From Zunongwangia mangrovi (GTDB taxonomy: Bacteria; Bacteroidota; Bacteroidia; Flavobacteriales; Flavobacteriaceae), in assembly GCF_900112105.1 (NCBI RefSeq), contig NZ_FOKV01000013.1:1-45423 (forward strand): a stretch of 45,423 bases of DNA, given 5' to 3'. Shown piece by piece: positions 1-8,530 of the stretch; the first letter of the stretch is position 1, and each line of letters opens with the position of its first letter. A model generated the notes under the pieces. That model did not search any database. It was not told the origin of the DNA and saw only the letters and a list, made by a program, of their open reading frames with translations. A program made the position numbers and the translations under genes.

Positions 1-197
1 GCACGCCATTTATAATGGTCGCCGCTTAGCCACACCTGGCTGATGGTATCGAACTGCATATCGGCAGCGATCTGTGCCGGTGGCAAATGATTATGGTAAT
101 CGATGATCGGTTGGTCCTTTGCATACTGGTGATACAACTCCTCAGCATACGTATTCTCCAACAAAAAATTATCCGTGATAAAAGGTTTATTACTCAT
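1..197 (-). CDS. uxaC: Glucuronate isomerase, N-terminal part (cut by window edge)
   Basis: This is the first 65 or so codons of a gene that runs off the left edge. I translated it by hand from the ATG at 197. The residues match the start of uronate isomerase: a [13 protein letters not shown] stretch near residues 32-44, which holds the HxH metal-binding motif of the amidohydrolase fold, then LSGDHYKWR. The enzyme converts D-glucuronate to D-fructuronate (and D-galacturonate to D-tagaturonate) in the cytoplasm. It lies 24 bases after kduD on the same strand, so it is probably the last or a late gene of the kduI-kduD-uxaC operon. It feeds fructuronate to the UxuB homologue at 2092. The identity is clear; whether the rest is intact cannot be seen. 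Confidence 0.88.
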   Translation of the reverse strand, partial: MSNKPFITDNFLLENTYAEELYHQYAKDQPIIDYHNHLPPAQIAADMQFDTISQVWLSGDHYKWR

Positions 198-221
198 TTG
201 GTTTGTTTCAATTTTCAGAAA

Positions 222-983
222 TTATCGGCCCATCCAACCACCATCTACGGTGAGAATGCTTCCGCTCATATAATCACTAGCTTTAGAAGCTAAGAATATA
301 ATTGGTCCTTTAAAATCTTCAGGTTCTCCCCAACGTCCTGCCGGAATTCGGGATAAAATAGCTTCACTACGTTCTTCGTTATCACGTAATGCTTGTGTAT
401 TATCTGTTGCAATATAACCTGGCGCAATAGAATTCACCTGAACTCCTTTTCCTGCCCATTCATTAGAAAATGCCATGGTTAACTGACCAATAGCTCCTTT
501 TGAAGCCGCATAGCCAGGCACTGTAATACCTCCCTGAAATGTTAATAACGAAGCGGTAAAAATGACTTTCCCGTGACCACGTTTCAACATTTCTTTACCG
601 ATTTCTCGAGTAAGAATAAATTGTGCGTTTTGGTTCACTTCAATAACCTTATCCCAATACTCATCAGAATGTTCTGCTGCCGGAGCTCTTAAAATAGTCC
701 CGGCGTTATTTACTAGAATATCGATTTGTGAATTTTCAGCTTTTACTTTTTCAATAAATATATACAAGGATTTACGGTCTGAAAAGTCGCACTGATATCT
801 TTTAAAACTTTTTCCAATTTCTTTAATTCTTTTTTCAATTTTAGAACCTTCAACTTCTAATGAAGCTGAAACGCCTAAAATATTAGCTCCTGCTTCTGCT
901 AAAGCTTCAGCCATTGCAAAACCAATTCCGCGTTTACAACCGGTTACTAATGCTGTTTTTCCTTCTAAACTAAATAAACTCAT
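222..983 (-). CDS. kduD: 2-deoxy-D-gluconate 3-dehydrogenase (SDR family)
   Basis: This 253-residue short-chain dehydrogenase is of standard KduD length. It reduces 2,5-diketo-3-deoxygluconate, the product of KduI, to 2-keto-3-deoxygluconate (KDG) with NAD(P)H in the cytoplasm. Visible features are the nucleotide-binding TGxxxGIG loop at residues 14-21, NNAG at 92-95, and the catalytic Ser145, Tyr158 and Lys162 (YAASK). The stretch around the catalytic Ser (SLLTFQGG) and the ending DGGWMGR are typical of KduD. It starts 8 bases after the kduI stop, so the two are almost certainly co-transcribed. A different SDR substrate is possible in principle, but pairing with kduI makes this assignment strong. 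Confidence 0.93.
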   Translation of the reverse strand: MSLFSLEGKTALVTGCKRGIGFAMAEALAEAGANILGVSASLEVEGSKIEKRIKEIGKSFKRYQCDFSDRKSLYIFIEKVKAENSQIDILVNNAGTILRAPAAEHSDEYWDKVIEVNQNAQFILTREIGKEMLKRGHGKVIFTASLLTFQGGITVPGYAASKGAIGQLTMAFSNEWAGKGVQVNSIAPGYIATDNTQALRDNEERSEAILSRIPAGRWGEPEDFKGPIIFLASKASDYMSGSILTVDGGWMGR

Positions 984-991
984 ATTAGATA

Positions 992-1825
992 TTATTTTAA
1001 TTCGTCTGGAGTTACACCATCCATATCACCATAATCTAAATTTTCACCGGCCATACCCCAAATAAAAGTATAATTTGAAGTACCTGCTCCTGCATGTATA
1101 GACCATTCCGGTGAAATTACCGCCTGATGGTTTTTCATAAAAATATGACGTGTTTCCTGTGGTTGTCCCATAAAATGACTTATAGACTGGCCTTCATCTA
1201 AATCGAAGTAAAAGTAAACTTCCATTCTACGCTCGTGCGTATGTGGCGGCATGGTATTCCAAACGCAACCTTCCTGAAGCTCGGTCATTCCCATTTGTAA
1301 CTGACAAGTTTCAATCACGCTATTCACCAATAATTTATTGATCACACGTTTATTAGACGTTTTTGTATCTCCTAACTCAACAATCTCTGCTTCAGCCTTT
1401 GTCACCTTTTTAGTCGGGTAAGACTTATGTGCAGGAGCCGAATTAATGTAAAAATAAGGCTGTTCTTCTGTAGCCTCAAAAATAACTTCTTTAGTTCCGC
1501 GACCTACGTAAAGTGCTTCACGATGACCAATTTCATAAACTTCACCATCAACCGTTACTTTACCTTTGCCCCCTACATTGATCACACCTAATTCACGGCG
1601 ATCTAAAAAGTTTTCAGCCTTCAGTTCATCAATAGCTTCTAGTTTTAAAGCTTTATCTACCGGAAATGCACCTCCAGCAATATAGCGGTCGTACATGGTG
1701 TAGGTTAAACTAATTTGATCTTTTACAAACACCTCCGGAATTAGGAAATGCTCTCGAAGTTCTTCTGTAGTATATTTTTTCACATCTTCGGGATGATGCG
1801 CATATCTAAATTCTGATTTTGTCAT
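992..1825 (-). CDS. kduI: 5-keto-4-deoxyuronate isomerase
   Basis: KduI isomerises 4-deoxy-L-threo-5-hexosulose uronate, formed from unsaturated uronic acids released by polysaccharide lyases or unsaturated glycuronyl hydrolases, to 2,5-diketo-3-deoxygluconate. The 277 residues match the E. coli enzyme almost exactly in length. The cupin zinc ligands are visible as His195, His197, Glu202 and His244, each one position off the E. coli numbering. The [15 protein letters not shown] segment is diagnostic. It is the first gene of the kduI-kduD-uxaC operon. The 266-base gap upstream holds a palindrome at 1942-1955 and an element at 1892-1917 that recurs before uxuA. Confidence 0.96.
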   Translation of the reverse strand: MTKSEFRYAHHPEDVKKYTTEELREHFLIPEVFVKDQISLTYTMYDRYIAGGAFPVDKALKLEAIDELKAENFLDRRELGVINVGGKGKVTVDGEVYEIGHREALYVGRGTKEVIFEATEEQPYFYINSAPAHKSYPTKKVTKAEAEIVELGDTKTSNKRVINKLLVNSVIETCQLQMGMTELQEGCVWNTMPPHTHERRMEVYFYFDLDEGQSISHFMGQPQETRHIFMKNHQAVISPEWSIHAGAGTSNYTFIWGMAGENLDYGDMDGVTPDELK

Positions 1826-1891
1826 GGTTATGGTATATTTAATTTCTTTATTTCAATGTATGGAATATAAGCAATTTCAGAGTAAAATTGA

Positions 1892-1917
1892 AGCTTTGCA
1901 TCCTGCACTGACCTGAA
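1892..1917 (-). promoter_or_regulatory. Uronate upstream element, copy 1 (before kduI)
   Basis: On the plus strand this reads AGCT, 3 bases, CATCCTGC (1899-1906), 5 bases, CCTGAA (1912-1917). The same words at the same spacings lie at 4172-4197 before uxuA, and a shorter version lies before eda at 45330. It sits about 67 bases upstream of the kduI start and is visibly GC-richer than the flanking DNA. It is probably an operator or activator site for uronate genes; the protein that binds it is unknown to me. Confidence 0.55.
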
Positions 1918-1941
1918 CTACTTTTAGCTAATTTATAATTA

Positions 1942-1955
1942 TGCAATCGATTACA
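1942..1955. promoter_or_regulatory. Palindrome of LacI-operator type before kduI
   Basis: TGCAATCGATTACA is a 14-base inverted repeat with one mismatched pair and a central CG, the usual form of LacI-family operators. It lies about 117 bases upstream of kduI. A related palindrome, GCAATCGGTTGC, lies at 40617-40628 beside the only LacI-family gene of the window. Binding is inferred. Confidence 0.4.
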
Positions 1956-2091
1956 CAAATTTTAATCTATTATTTTATAATTTAATTTAATAAATTATAA
2001 AATAAAAATCATATTAATAGTACAAACGAATTTCAAAGAGATTTTAAATCAAACCACTAATTATTTAGTACACTGATAATTTCTGTTTTTA

Positions 2092-2898
2092 TTATATTCC
2101 TCCAAAAGCGCTAAAACCACCATCTACAGGTACAACAATACCCGTAACAAAAGCTGAGGCGTCGCTTGCTAACCAGATTGCAGCACCTTGTAATTCTTCG
2201 GGTTCTCCAAATCTGGCCATTGGTGTGTTATCTACAATCTTTTGCCCACGGGCTGTTAAGGAACCATCCTGATTTAAAAGAAGATCACGATTTTGTTCTC
2301 CAACAAAAAATCCAGGTGCAATTGCATTCACGCGAACGCCTTCACCGTATTTATGATTTAATTCTACAGAAAGCCATTTTGTAAAATTATCAATCGCTGC
2401 TTTAGAGGCAGAATATCCCATTACTCTGGTAATCGATTTTTGCGCCGCCATCGAAGAAATATTGATAATACTTCCTTTCTTTTGCTTCACCATTTCTTTT
2501 GAAAAGATCAAGGTTGGAAGAATTGTACCGTTAAAATTCAGCTGAGTAACACTATCTAGAGCTTCTATAGAAAGATCAAAAAATTCCTGATCTGGTGTGA
2601 TTACCGCACCTTTTTTATTTCCGCCAGCTCCATTCACTAAAATATCGATGCTTCCCCATTCGGTAAGAATCTTGTCTTTAGCTTGGATCAAACTTTCTTT
2701 ATCTAACACGTCAGCAACTAAAGCTAAAGCTTCACCACCAGCGTCTTGTATCTCTTTTACTCTAGTATTAACTGTCTCTTCAGTTCTACCTAAAACAGCC
2801 ACTTTAGCACCATTTTTTGATAGTCCGTGTGCAATCGCTCCGCCTAAAACACCGTTCCCACCGGTTACAATTGCTACTTTTCCATTTAATTCAAACAT
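2092..2898 (-). CDS. uxuB: D-mannonate oxidoreductase (fructuronate reductase), SDR type
   Basis: This 268-residue short-chain dehydrogenase has the TGGNGVLGG nucleotide loop at residues 12-20, a NGAGG motif near 89-93, and a catalytic Ser149, Tyr162, Lys166 arrangement (YSASK). It is the SDR-type fructuronate reductase found in Bacillus and Bacteroidota, not the unrelated long-chain UxuB of E. coli. It reduces D-fructuronate to D-mannonate. It starts 4 bases after the uxuA stop, giving a uxuA-uxuB operon whose products run consecutive steps. The product-specific call rests mainly on that pairing, because SDR sequence alone does not fix substrate. Confidence 0.88.
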   Translation of the reverse strand: MFELNGKVAIVTGGNGVLGGAIAHGLSKNGAKVAVLGRTEETVNTRVKEIQDAGGEALALVADVLDKESLIQAKDKILTEWGSIDILVNGAGGNKKGAVITPDQEFFDLSIEALDSVTQLNFNGTILPTLIFSKEMVKQKKGSIINISSMAAQKSITRVMGYSASKAAIDNFTKWLSVELNHKYGEGVRVNAIAPGFFVGEQNRDLLLNQDGSLTARGQKIVDNTPMARFGEPEELQGAAIWLASDASAFVTGIVVPVDGGFSAFGGI

Positions 2899-2902
2899 AT
2901 TT

Positions 2903-4087
2903 TTATTTCAATGAATTTATAATTCCGAATTCTAAACCTCGTAATTCTGCTAAACCACGTAAACGACCAATAGCTGAATACCCCGGATAATATGGTTTTC
3001 CCTGATCGTCCATCATTTCATGACCGTGATCTGGTCGCATTGGTAATATTCTTTGATCTGTTTGATGACAATCATAAAAAGTTTTTATCAATTCAAACAT
3101 TTGAGCTCTTCCTTCTAAATGATTGGCTTCATAAAAATGATAAGGCGCTACCCTATTTACCGAACGCAAATGCACAAAGTGAATTCGATCGTAATACGTT
3201 TTGATAATGTCGGGGAGATTATTTTCTTCTGAAGCGCCTAAACTTCCACTACAAAATGTGAGTCCGTTATGGTTTGAAGGAACCGCTTCAAAAATAAATT
3301 TGAAATCTTCAGCTGTGCTCACAATTCTTGGTAAACCAAAAACCGGCCATGGCGGATCGTCTGGATGAATGGCCAACACAACGCCTAATTCTTCGGCAAC
3401 CGGAATTACTTCTTTCAGAAAGTAAATTAAATTCTCCTGTAATTGCTCCCGTGAAATTCCATCGTATTGTTGTAAACCTTTTTTCAGTTTTTCAATAGTA
3501 AAACCATCTTTATCACCTGGCAATGCCATTAATAAACTCTGCTTTAAAACCGCAATTTCTTCGTCACTCAGACTTTCATATTTCGCTTTCGCTTCTTCTA
3601 AAATATCATCTGAATATGATTTTTTAGCTCCTTCACGTTGCAACATATAGATATCAAAAATCACCACATCTACCATTTCGTGCAGTAAAGCCGTACTTCC
3701 ATCTTCAAGCTCGTAACGAACATTGGTTCTTAACCAATCGAGAATCGGCATAAAATTGTAGCAAATGGTTTTTACACCACAAGCTGCTAAATTTTTGAGA
3801 CTCACTTTATAATTCTCGATCAACTGGTCTCTTTCAGGTCTTCCTTGTTTGATAAATTCGTGAACAGGCAGACTTTCCACTACATTCCAATGCAATTTAA
3901 AAGGATGTAATCGATTGCTTTCATCGAGCTGAGAAATGCGGTCTTGTATGGCGTCCTTGGTCCAGATGTCACCAACAGGAATTTGATGTAAAGCAGTTAC
4001 CACACCATGCGCGCCTGCTTGTTTTATTGTAACTAGATTTACAGGATCATTAGGCCCATACCAGCGCCAGCTTTGTTCGAAAATCAT
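2903..4087 (-). CDS. uxuA: D-mannonate dehydratase
   Basis: UxuA removes water from D-mannonate to give 2-keto-3-deoxygluconate, a metal-dependent step with a TIM-barrel (xylose-isomerase-like) fold in the cytoplasm. The 394 residues agree with the usual length. The beginning (SWRWYGPNDPV), KTICYNFMPILDW near residue 120, AIHPDDPPWPVFGLPRIV, FCSGSLGA and RPDHGHEM near the C-terminus are family signatures and supply the His, Cys and Asp metal ligands. It leads the uxuA-uxuB pair. The 264-base upstream gap carries the second copy of the uronate element at 4172-4197, about 85 bases from the start codon. Confidence 0.96.
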   Translation of the reverse strand: MIFEQSWRWYGPNDPVNLVTIKQAGAHGVVTALHQIPVGDIWTKDAIQDRISQLDESNRLHPFKLHWNVVESLPVHEFIKQGRPERDQLIENYKVSLKNLAACGVKTICYNFMPILDWLRTNVRYELEDGSTALLHEMVDVVIFDIYMLQREGAKKSYSDDILEEAKAKYESLSDEEIAVLKQSLLMALPGDKDGFTIEKLKKGLQQYDGISREQLQENLIYFLKEVIPVAEELGVVLAIHPDDPPWPVFGLPRIVSTAEDFKFIFEAVPSNHNGLTFCSGSLGASEENNLPDIIKTYYDRIHFVHLRSVNRVAPYHFYEANHLEGRAQMFELIKTFYDCHQTDQRILPMRPDHGHEMMDDQGKPYYPGYSAIGRLRGLAELRGLEFGIINSLK

Positions 4088-4171
4088 ATACCGTTAAAAT
4101 TAGAATTACAAAGTACTAAAATCCTTTAAAATGTAAGGAAGTAATAATTTTCAATTTCAAAAATTAAACAG

Positions 4172-4197
4172 AGCTCTCCATCCTGCTGCCTCCTGAA
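4172..4197 (-). promoter_or_regulatory. Uronate upstream element, copy 2 (before uxuA)
   Basis: On the plus strand: AGCT (4172-4175), 3 bases, CATCCTGC (4179-4186), 5 bases, CCTGAA (4192-4197). The words and spacings equal those of the copy before kduI at 1892-1917, while the flanking DNA is unrelated. It is a GC-richer island within AT-rich DNA, about 85 bases upstream of uxuA. It is a probable shared regulatory site. Confidence 0.55.
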
Positions 4198-4351
4198 AAC
4201 ATTAAATTTTATTAAAACAAACATCAGCTTAAATACCTAATAATTCACATTATAGATTCACTTTCTAAATTAAATTGGAATAAAGAACTGAAAATGTAAT
4301 AATTCAATAATGATAAAATTATAATATCAAATTGGTTATAACCGCCGATTG

Positions 4352-4942
4352 CTAAACCCTCAAAACTTTTTTATAATCCTCGGGGCTATCGACATCAAAT
4401 GTGTTTTCAGCTTCGAGTTTTATGATATTTTTCTCACTTCGTAATAACTCTTTTGCACCACTGTCACCCTTGAGTTTTGTTAATTCTGAAAAGATTTTCT
4501 GCGGAAATAGTGCAGGAACACCTGGCTTCCCTGAATAACTCGTGGCGACGATCTCAGATTGATTTTCGATAAATTTCTTGATCATTTTATTCAAATATTC
4601 TGAAGAAATAAACGGCTGATCGCCCAACATCACTAAAATTCCATCATAAGCTTTATAATTCTGAATAGCTTCTACTCCAACTGCAATAGATTTTCCTAAA
4701 CCCTCATTCCAATCGTTATTTTGGATAATTTCTATACTTTGAAAATCTACTTTTTGCTGAATCTCTTCCTTATTTGCTCCTAAAACACAAAAAACCTGAT
4801 CGTTCTTGCTCATTTTGGCGGTTTTCAAAGCATTTTCTAAAAGCGTAGAATCCTTAAAAGCTAAAATTTGCTTTATATCATTCATTCTTCGGGAAGCACC
4901 GGCGGCAAGCACTAAAACTGCAATTTTAAAATCTGTATCCAT
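4352..4942 (-). CDS. mocA: MocA-type molybdenum cofactor cytidylyltransferase
   Basis: This 196-residue NTP transferase has the MobA/MocA signature LVLAAGASRRM near residues 11-21, ILVMLGDQPF in the middle, and GDSGAKELL near residue 160, which matches the MocA-type GDxGAR motif. MocA attaches CMP to Mo-molybdopterin to make the dinucleotide form used by xanthine-oxidase-family enzymes. It lies 11 bases after xdhC on the same strand. Across the moa cluster lies a PaoABC-like enzyme (14569-18621), which in E. coli uses the cytosine form. A separate guanylyltransferase is at 8531, which favours the CMP role here. Some homologues act on other nucleotidyl transfers, so the activity is inferred. 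Confidence 0.82.
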   Translation of the reverse strand: MDTDFKIAVLVLAAGASRRMNDIKQILAFKDSTLLENALKTAKMSKNDQVFCVLGANKEEIQQKVDFQSIEIIQNNDWNEGLGKSIAVGVEAIQNYKAYDGILVMLGDQPFISSEYLNKMIKKFIENQSEIVATSYSGKPGVPALFPQKIFSELTKLKGDSGAKELLRSEKNIIKLEAENTFDVDSPEDYKKVLRV

Positions 4943-4953
4943 ATTATCAAATC

Positions 4954-5964
4954 TTAGTGAATAGCGCCCATTTTTTCTCGTAAAGACGGAATCGATTTTC
5001 CACGTTTTACGGCCAAAATTTCTGCCAAGATCGAAACCGCAATTTCTTCAGGAGTTATCGCCCCAATATCAATTCCGGCCGGGCCATAAAGCTTATCGAA
5101 AAAATCAAACTCGACATCAATTTGCATTTCGATCAATTCATTATACATTTTTTCACGACGCTTAGTGGAACCCAAAATGCCAATATAAAACGGATTCTTA
5201 TCTTTTATCGATAGCAAAAAGTGAAGATCACGTGCATAATTATGCGTCATTAAAACAACCGCGGTTTGGCTATCGATCTGCAAATCTTTCGCCTGCTCTG
5301 GATCGATCGTTAAAACTTCTTTACTTCCAGAGAAATTTTCTGTGGTTTTAGGATCTCTGGGTGAAGAAATAATACTTACCTCCCAACCTAATTGTGACGC
5401 CGAAAGCCCTAACTTTACAGCATCATGTTCAGCACCAATCAAAATTAATTTTGAAATCGCCGGTAGTTGCTGACTAAATTTTTGTAAACCAGAATGATCT
5501 GCTAATCCTCTTGAAGTCATCGAAAATTGCCTTTCTCCAAAATCTATTACAGACTCCAAAGCTTCAAATTCACCGACTTCCTTTCTAAAAAACGAATCAA
5601 TTTTAAATGATTTTCTATTCTCAATTTGCTGAAAAAATAACTGCTCAAATTCCGAAGAAATCGCCACAGGTTCCAGTAAAATATATAAAATGCCCTCGCA
5701 TCCTAGACGATAACGGCCATCGTAAGTCATCATTTTTGCGACTCCGGTTTTTAATACGGTTTGTGCTTCAAACAACACATCTTTTTCTACACACCCACCA
5801 CTCACAGCTCCGGTCATTCCTCCGTCTTCAATGATCAACATTCTAACGCCCGGTTTTCGGTAAGACGAACCATCTAATGCAACCACACTTGCCAAAACAC
5901 TTCGTTTTCCCTGTTGCTGATTTTGTAAAACCTGACTTATTATTTCTTTAAATTCGTGTGTCAT
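4954..5964 (-). CDS. xdhC: XdhC/CoxI-family molybdenum enzyme maturation factor
   Basis: XdhC-type proteins bind finished molybdenum cofactor, assist its sulfuration and insert it into molybdenum hydroxylases. The 336 residues show an N-terminal XdhC/CoxI domain (SVVALDGSSYRKPG near 27-40, then GAVSGGCVEKDV) and a C-terminal Rossmann domain (LILIGAEHDAVKLG, TAVVLMTHNYARD, YIGILGSTKRR, GPAGIDIGAITPEEIA). This is the usual two-domain layout. It is transcribed ahead of mocA and divergently from moaD across 255 bases, so both directions may share control. It plausibly serves the PaoABC-like enzyme at 14569-18621, in the way PaoD serves PaoABC in E. coli. Confidence 0.9.
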   Translation of the reverse strand: MTHEFKEIISQVLQNQQQGKRSVLASVVALDGSSYRKPGVRMLIIEDGGMTGAVSGGCVEKDVLFEAQTVLKTGVAKMMTYDGRYRLGCEGILYILLEPVAISSEFEQLFFQQIENRKSFKIDSFFRKEVGEFEALESVIDFGERQFSMTSRGLADHSGLQKFSQQLPAISKLILIGAEHDAVKLGLSASQLGWEVSIISSPRDPKTTENFSGSKEVLTIDPEQAKDLQIDSQTAVVLMTHNYARDLHFLLSIKDKNPFYIGILGSTKRREKMYNELIEMQIDVEFDFFDKLYGPAGIDIGAITPEEIAVSILAEILAVKRGKSIPSLREKMGAIH

Positions 5965-6219
5965 TTTTATTTATTTCTCCTACAATCTGAATTTTCTCCG
6001 TTTAAACCTACAATTTCGAGTTCTAAATAGATTGTTTTTCATACTTTAAAATTCACTTGTAAAACTGCTCATTTTTAAATCAATTTTGAAATTAATCAAT
6101 AGAATAGCTTCAATTTGAGCAATAGCTCTTAAATCTTTCTTAATTTTAGAAACTTCCTAAAGGAAAGTTTGAATTTCATAAGTGATTGTGCAATTCAGCT
6201 TTTATATTTACCTTAAAAA

Positions 6220-6456
6220 ATGAAAATCTTACTTTTCGGAGTTGCGAAAGATATTGTAGGAAATCAGGTGCTGGAAGAGCCTTCTTTTAAAGCTAAAAAC
6301 GTAGCTGAATTAAAGCAGGAGCTCATCACAAAATATCCTGAATTTGCAAAGCTTTCTTCTCTGGCCGTAGCTGTAGACGAAAAATATGCCTGTGATGACA
6401 GATCGATTTCCGCAGAAAATGAGATCGCAATTATTCCACCGGTTAGCGGAGGTTAA
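6220..6456 (+). CDS. moaD: Molybdopterin synthase sulfur carrier subunit
   Basis: MoaD is the small ubiquitin-like subunit of molybdopterin synthase; its C-terminal glycine is adenylated by MoeB and converted to a thiocarboxylate that donates sulfur to precursor Z. The protein is 78 residues, of usual length, and ends in the diagnostic PPVSGG. It is the first gene of the plus-strand cofactor cluster. The 255-base divergent region before it contains an imperfect inverted repeat around 6150-6171 that could be an operator, though nothing proves it. MoaE follows 31 bases later. Confidence 0.95.
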   Translation: MKILLFGVAKDIVGNQVLEEPSFKAKNVAELKQELITKYPEFAKLSSLAVAVDEKYACDDRSISAENEIAIIPPVSGG

Positions 6457-6487
6457 TGAAGTTTGAAGGATCCTTAACTAGGGATAT

Positions 6488-6907
6488 ATGGAAAAGAAAA
6501 TTGAAATTATAGAAAATATCGATCCGTCTGTGATCTATAAAGATCTTTCCCACCCTGCAAGCGGTGGAATTTGTGTTTTTATAGGTGCTGTTCGTGATAC
6601 TACCCAAAATCAAAAAGTAAACTCCCTTTTTTTTGAAGCCTACGAAGCGATGGCCATTAAAGAAATGGAAAAGATCGCAGCTGCCGCAAGTAAGCAATGG
6701 AATTTAAACCGACTTATTATGCAGCACGCGGTTGGCGATAAGAAAGTTGAAGAACCTGTTGTTCTTGTGGGCGCTTCATCTGCACATCGCGATGATTGCT
6801 TTGAAGCCTGTAGATTTTTAATCGATACGCTAAAGGAAAAAGTTCCCATCTGGAAAAAAGAATTTTTCGACGGTAATGACGAAGTTTGGGTGACACCACA
6901 TCCATAA
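6488..6907 (+). CDS. moaE: Molybdopterin synthase catalytic subunit
   Basis: MoaE pairs with MoaD to convert cyclic pyranopterin monophosphate into molybdopterin. The 139 residues include GGICVFIGAVRDTT near 26-39, FEAYEAMA near 49, SSAHRDDCFEACRF near residues 97-110 and KVPIWKKEFFDG near 118-129, which carries the catalytic lysines. These are standard MoaE blocks. The stop at 6905-6907 is followed by moaA, for which I prefer the start at 6940 so that the two do not overlap. Confidence 0.95.
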   Translation: MEKKIEIIENIDPSVIYKDLSHPASGGICVFIGAVRDTTQNQKVNSLFFEAYEAMAIKEMEKIAAAASKQWNLNRLIMQHAVGDKKVEEPVVLVGASSAHRDDCFEACRFLIDTLKEKVPIWKKEFFDGNDEVWVTPHP

Positions 6908-6939
6908 TCGCAAATTTAAATCCCCAAAAGAAGACGTTA

Positions 6940-7926
6940 ATGCTTATAGATAATCACCAAAGAAAAATTAATTACCTGCGACTCGCGGTGACCGACCGTT
7001 GTAACTTGCGATGCAATTATTGCATGCCAGAAAGCGGAATTAATTTTGCAAAAAAAGATAAACTACTATCGATCGATGAGTTATATCGCTTAAGCAAAAC
7101 TTTGGTAGAACAGGGCATCACAAAGATCAGGATTACCGGCGGTGAGCCTTTTGTTCGTAAAGATTTAATGGTATTGCTTCGTAAACTTTCTGCGCTGCCA
7201 AAACTCGAAGATATTAGCATTACCACAAACGCAACTTTAATTGGACAGCATATTCCTGAGTTAAAAGAATTAGGCGTAAAAAACATCAATTTAAGCCTGG
7301 ATTCTATCACTCCTGAAACTTTTAAAAAGGTAACTCGGCGTGACCAGTTTGAAACAGTTTATGGCAATTTGATCAAGTTGATTCAGGAAAATTTTAATGT
7401 AAAGGTAAATTTTATCGCGTTAGATGGGCAGAATACTAAAGATATGATTCCGATTTTGGAAGATCTAACGCGACATTATCCGGTTTCGGTTCGTTTTTTA
7501 GAAGAAATGCCTTTTAATGGCGGAAGCAAAAACTTCCAAACCATAAAATGGAATCATAAAGCGATCTACAATTATATCGCATCTCATTACCCAAATATCG
7601 AAAAGCTTTCTTCTGAAAAAACTTCAACCTCAGTAAATTATAAGATTGCAGGTTTTGAAGGTACTTTTGGAATCATCCCTAGTTTTACCCGTAATTTCTG
7701 CGGAAGCTGTAACCGCTTAAGGATTACCGCAACTGGCGATGTTATTACCTGCCTTTATGCCAGCGCCGATCGAAATATTCGCGATATTCTTCGTGCTGAA
7801 GATTCCGAAGAAAATATCAAAAATGAGATTCTAAAAGCTGTTGGCAGTAGAGCAAAAGATGGTTTTGAAGCTGAAGCTCGAAATAAAAATTATTACGAAA
7901 ATTCAATGACAAGTATTGGTGGATAA
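6940..7926 (+). CDS. moaA: GTP 3',8-cyclase (radical SAM)
   Basis: MoaA and MoaC turn GTP into cyclic pyranopterin monophosphate, the first step of the pathway. The N-terminal radical-SAM cluster motif CNLRCNYC gives Cys21, Cys25 and Cys28 counted from the ATG at 6940. The C-terminal second cluster is CGSCNRLRI followed by a Cys 13 residues later. The protein ends in the GG tail (SIGG) needed for activity. The reading frame is open from 6886, but those 18 extra codons overlap moaE and lack conservation, while the ATG at 6940 gives 328 residues, the usual size, with an AAGAAG stretch just upstream. It overlaps moaC by a few bases. Confidence 0.95.
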   Translation: MLIDNHQRKINYLRLAVTDRCNLRCNYCMPESGINFAKKDKLLSIDELYRLSKTLVEQGITKIRITGGEPFVRKDLMVLLRKLSALPKLEDISITTNATLIGQHIPELKELGVKNINLSLDSITPETFKKVTRRDQFETVYGNLIKLIQENFNVKVNFIALDGQNTKDMIPILEDLTRHYPVSVRFLEEMPFNGGSKNFQTIKWNHKAIYNYIASHYPNIEKLSSEKTSTSVNYKIAGFEGTFGIIPSFTRNFCGSCNRLRITATGDVITCLYASADRNIRDILRAEDSEENIKNEILKAVGSRAKDGFEAEARNKNYYENSMTSIGG

Positions 7927-8392
7927 AAAACTCTCACATATTAACAAGCAAGGAAATGCTGAAATGGTAGACGTTTCTGAAAAAGAGATCACCAGCCGAA
8001 CTGCCATTGCAAGCGGCCGAATTGTATTTCCTGCGGAAGTTTTTAAGCAACTGCAAAAAGATGATTTTCTAAGCAAAAAAGGAAGCATCACGCAAACAGC
8101 GATCATTGCCGGAATTCAGGCGGTAAAGAAAACTTCAGATCTAATTCCGCTTTGTCATCCGCTTCGCTTGTCGAAAATTAATATTGACATTCAGCCTGGA
8201 GAAAACTCACTGGATATCGAATGTTTGGTAAAATGTAACGAGCGTACCGGCGTAGAAATGGAAGCTTTAACCGGAGTCTCAACCGCAGCGCTTACCATTT
8301 ATGATATGACCAAAGCTTTAAGCCACGATCTGGAAATTTCAGAAATAAAACTGAAAAAGAAAACCGGCGGAAAAAGCGATTTTGGAGCTTGA
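7919..8392 (+). CDS. moaC: Cyclic pyranopterin monophosphate synthase
   Basis: MoaC completes the rearrangement begun by MoaA. The protein has the expected LSHIN...EMVDVSEKE beginning, KKTSDLIPLCHPLRL near the middle, and ERTGVEMEALTGVSTAALTIYDM, which includes the active-site region. No ATG exists before the conserved N-terminus; the candidates are GTG at 7919 and TTG at 7916, both inside the end of moaA. I chose GTG, giving 157 residues and an 8-base overlap that suggests translational coupling. Length and motifs are standard. Confidence 0.93.
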   Translation: MDKKLSHINKQGNAEMVDVSEKEITSRTAIASGRIVFPAEVFKQLQKDDFLSKKGSITQTAIIAGIQAVKKTSDLIPLCHPLRLSKINIDIQPGENSLDIECLVKCNERTGVEMEALTGVSTAALTIYDMTKALSHDLEISEIKLKKKTGGKSDFGA

Positions 8393-8530
8393 TGATGTGT
8401 TGATTTGCTAATTTGCTGATGTGTTTATTTGATAATGAGATTTTCGATTATGTTGAATTTTGAACCTTTAATGTGGAATTTTAAATATGCTATAAGCTAA
8501 CGGCTGAAAGCTAAAAGCTAACACAAAACA

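Noticed and set aside
4334-4343. Perfect palindrome GGTTATAACC downstream of mocA
   Set aside because: It is short, AT-rich at the centre and has no T run or second copy at a meaningful position; chance occurrence is plausible.
6886-6939. Longer moaA start overlapping moaE
   Set aside because: The ATG at 6940 gives the normal length and avoids a 22-base overlap; the extra residues lack MoaA features.
8399-8530. Degenerate short repeats (gctgaaagctaaaagcta type) between moaC and mobA
   Set aside because: They look like decayed simple repeats common between flavobacterial genes; no clear unit length or symmetry to annotate.
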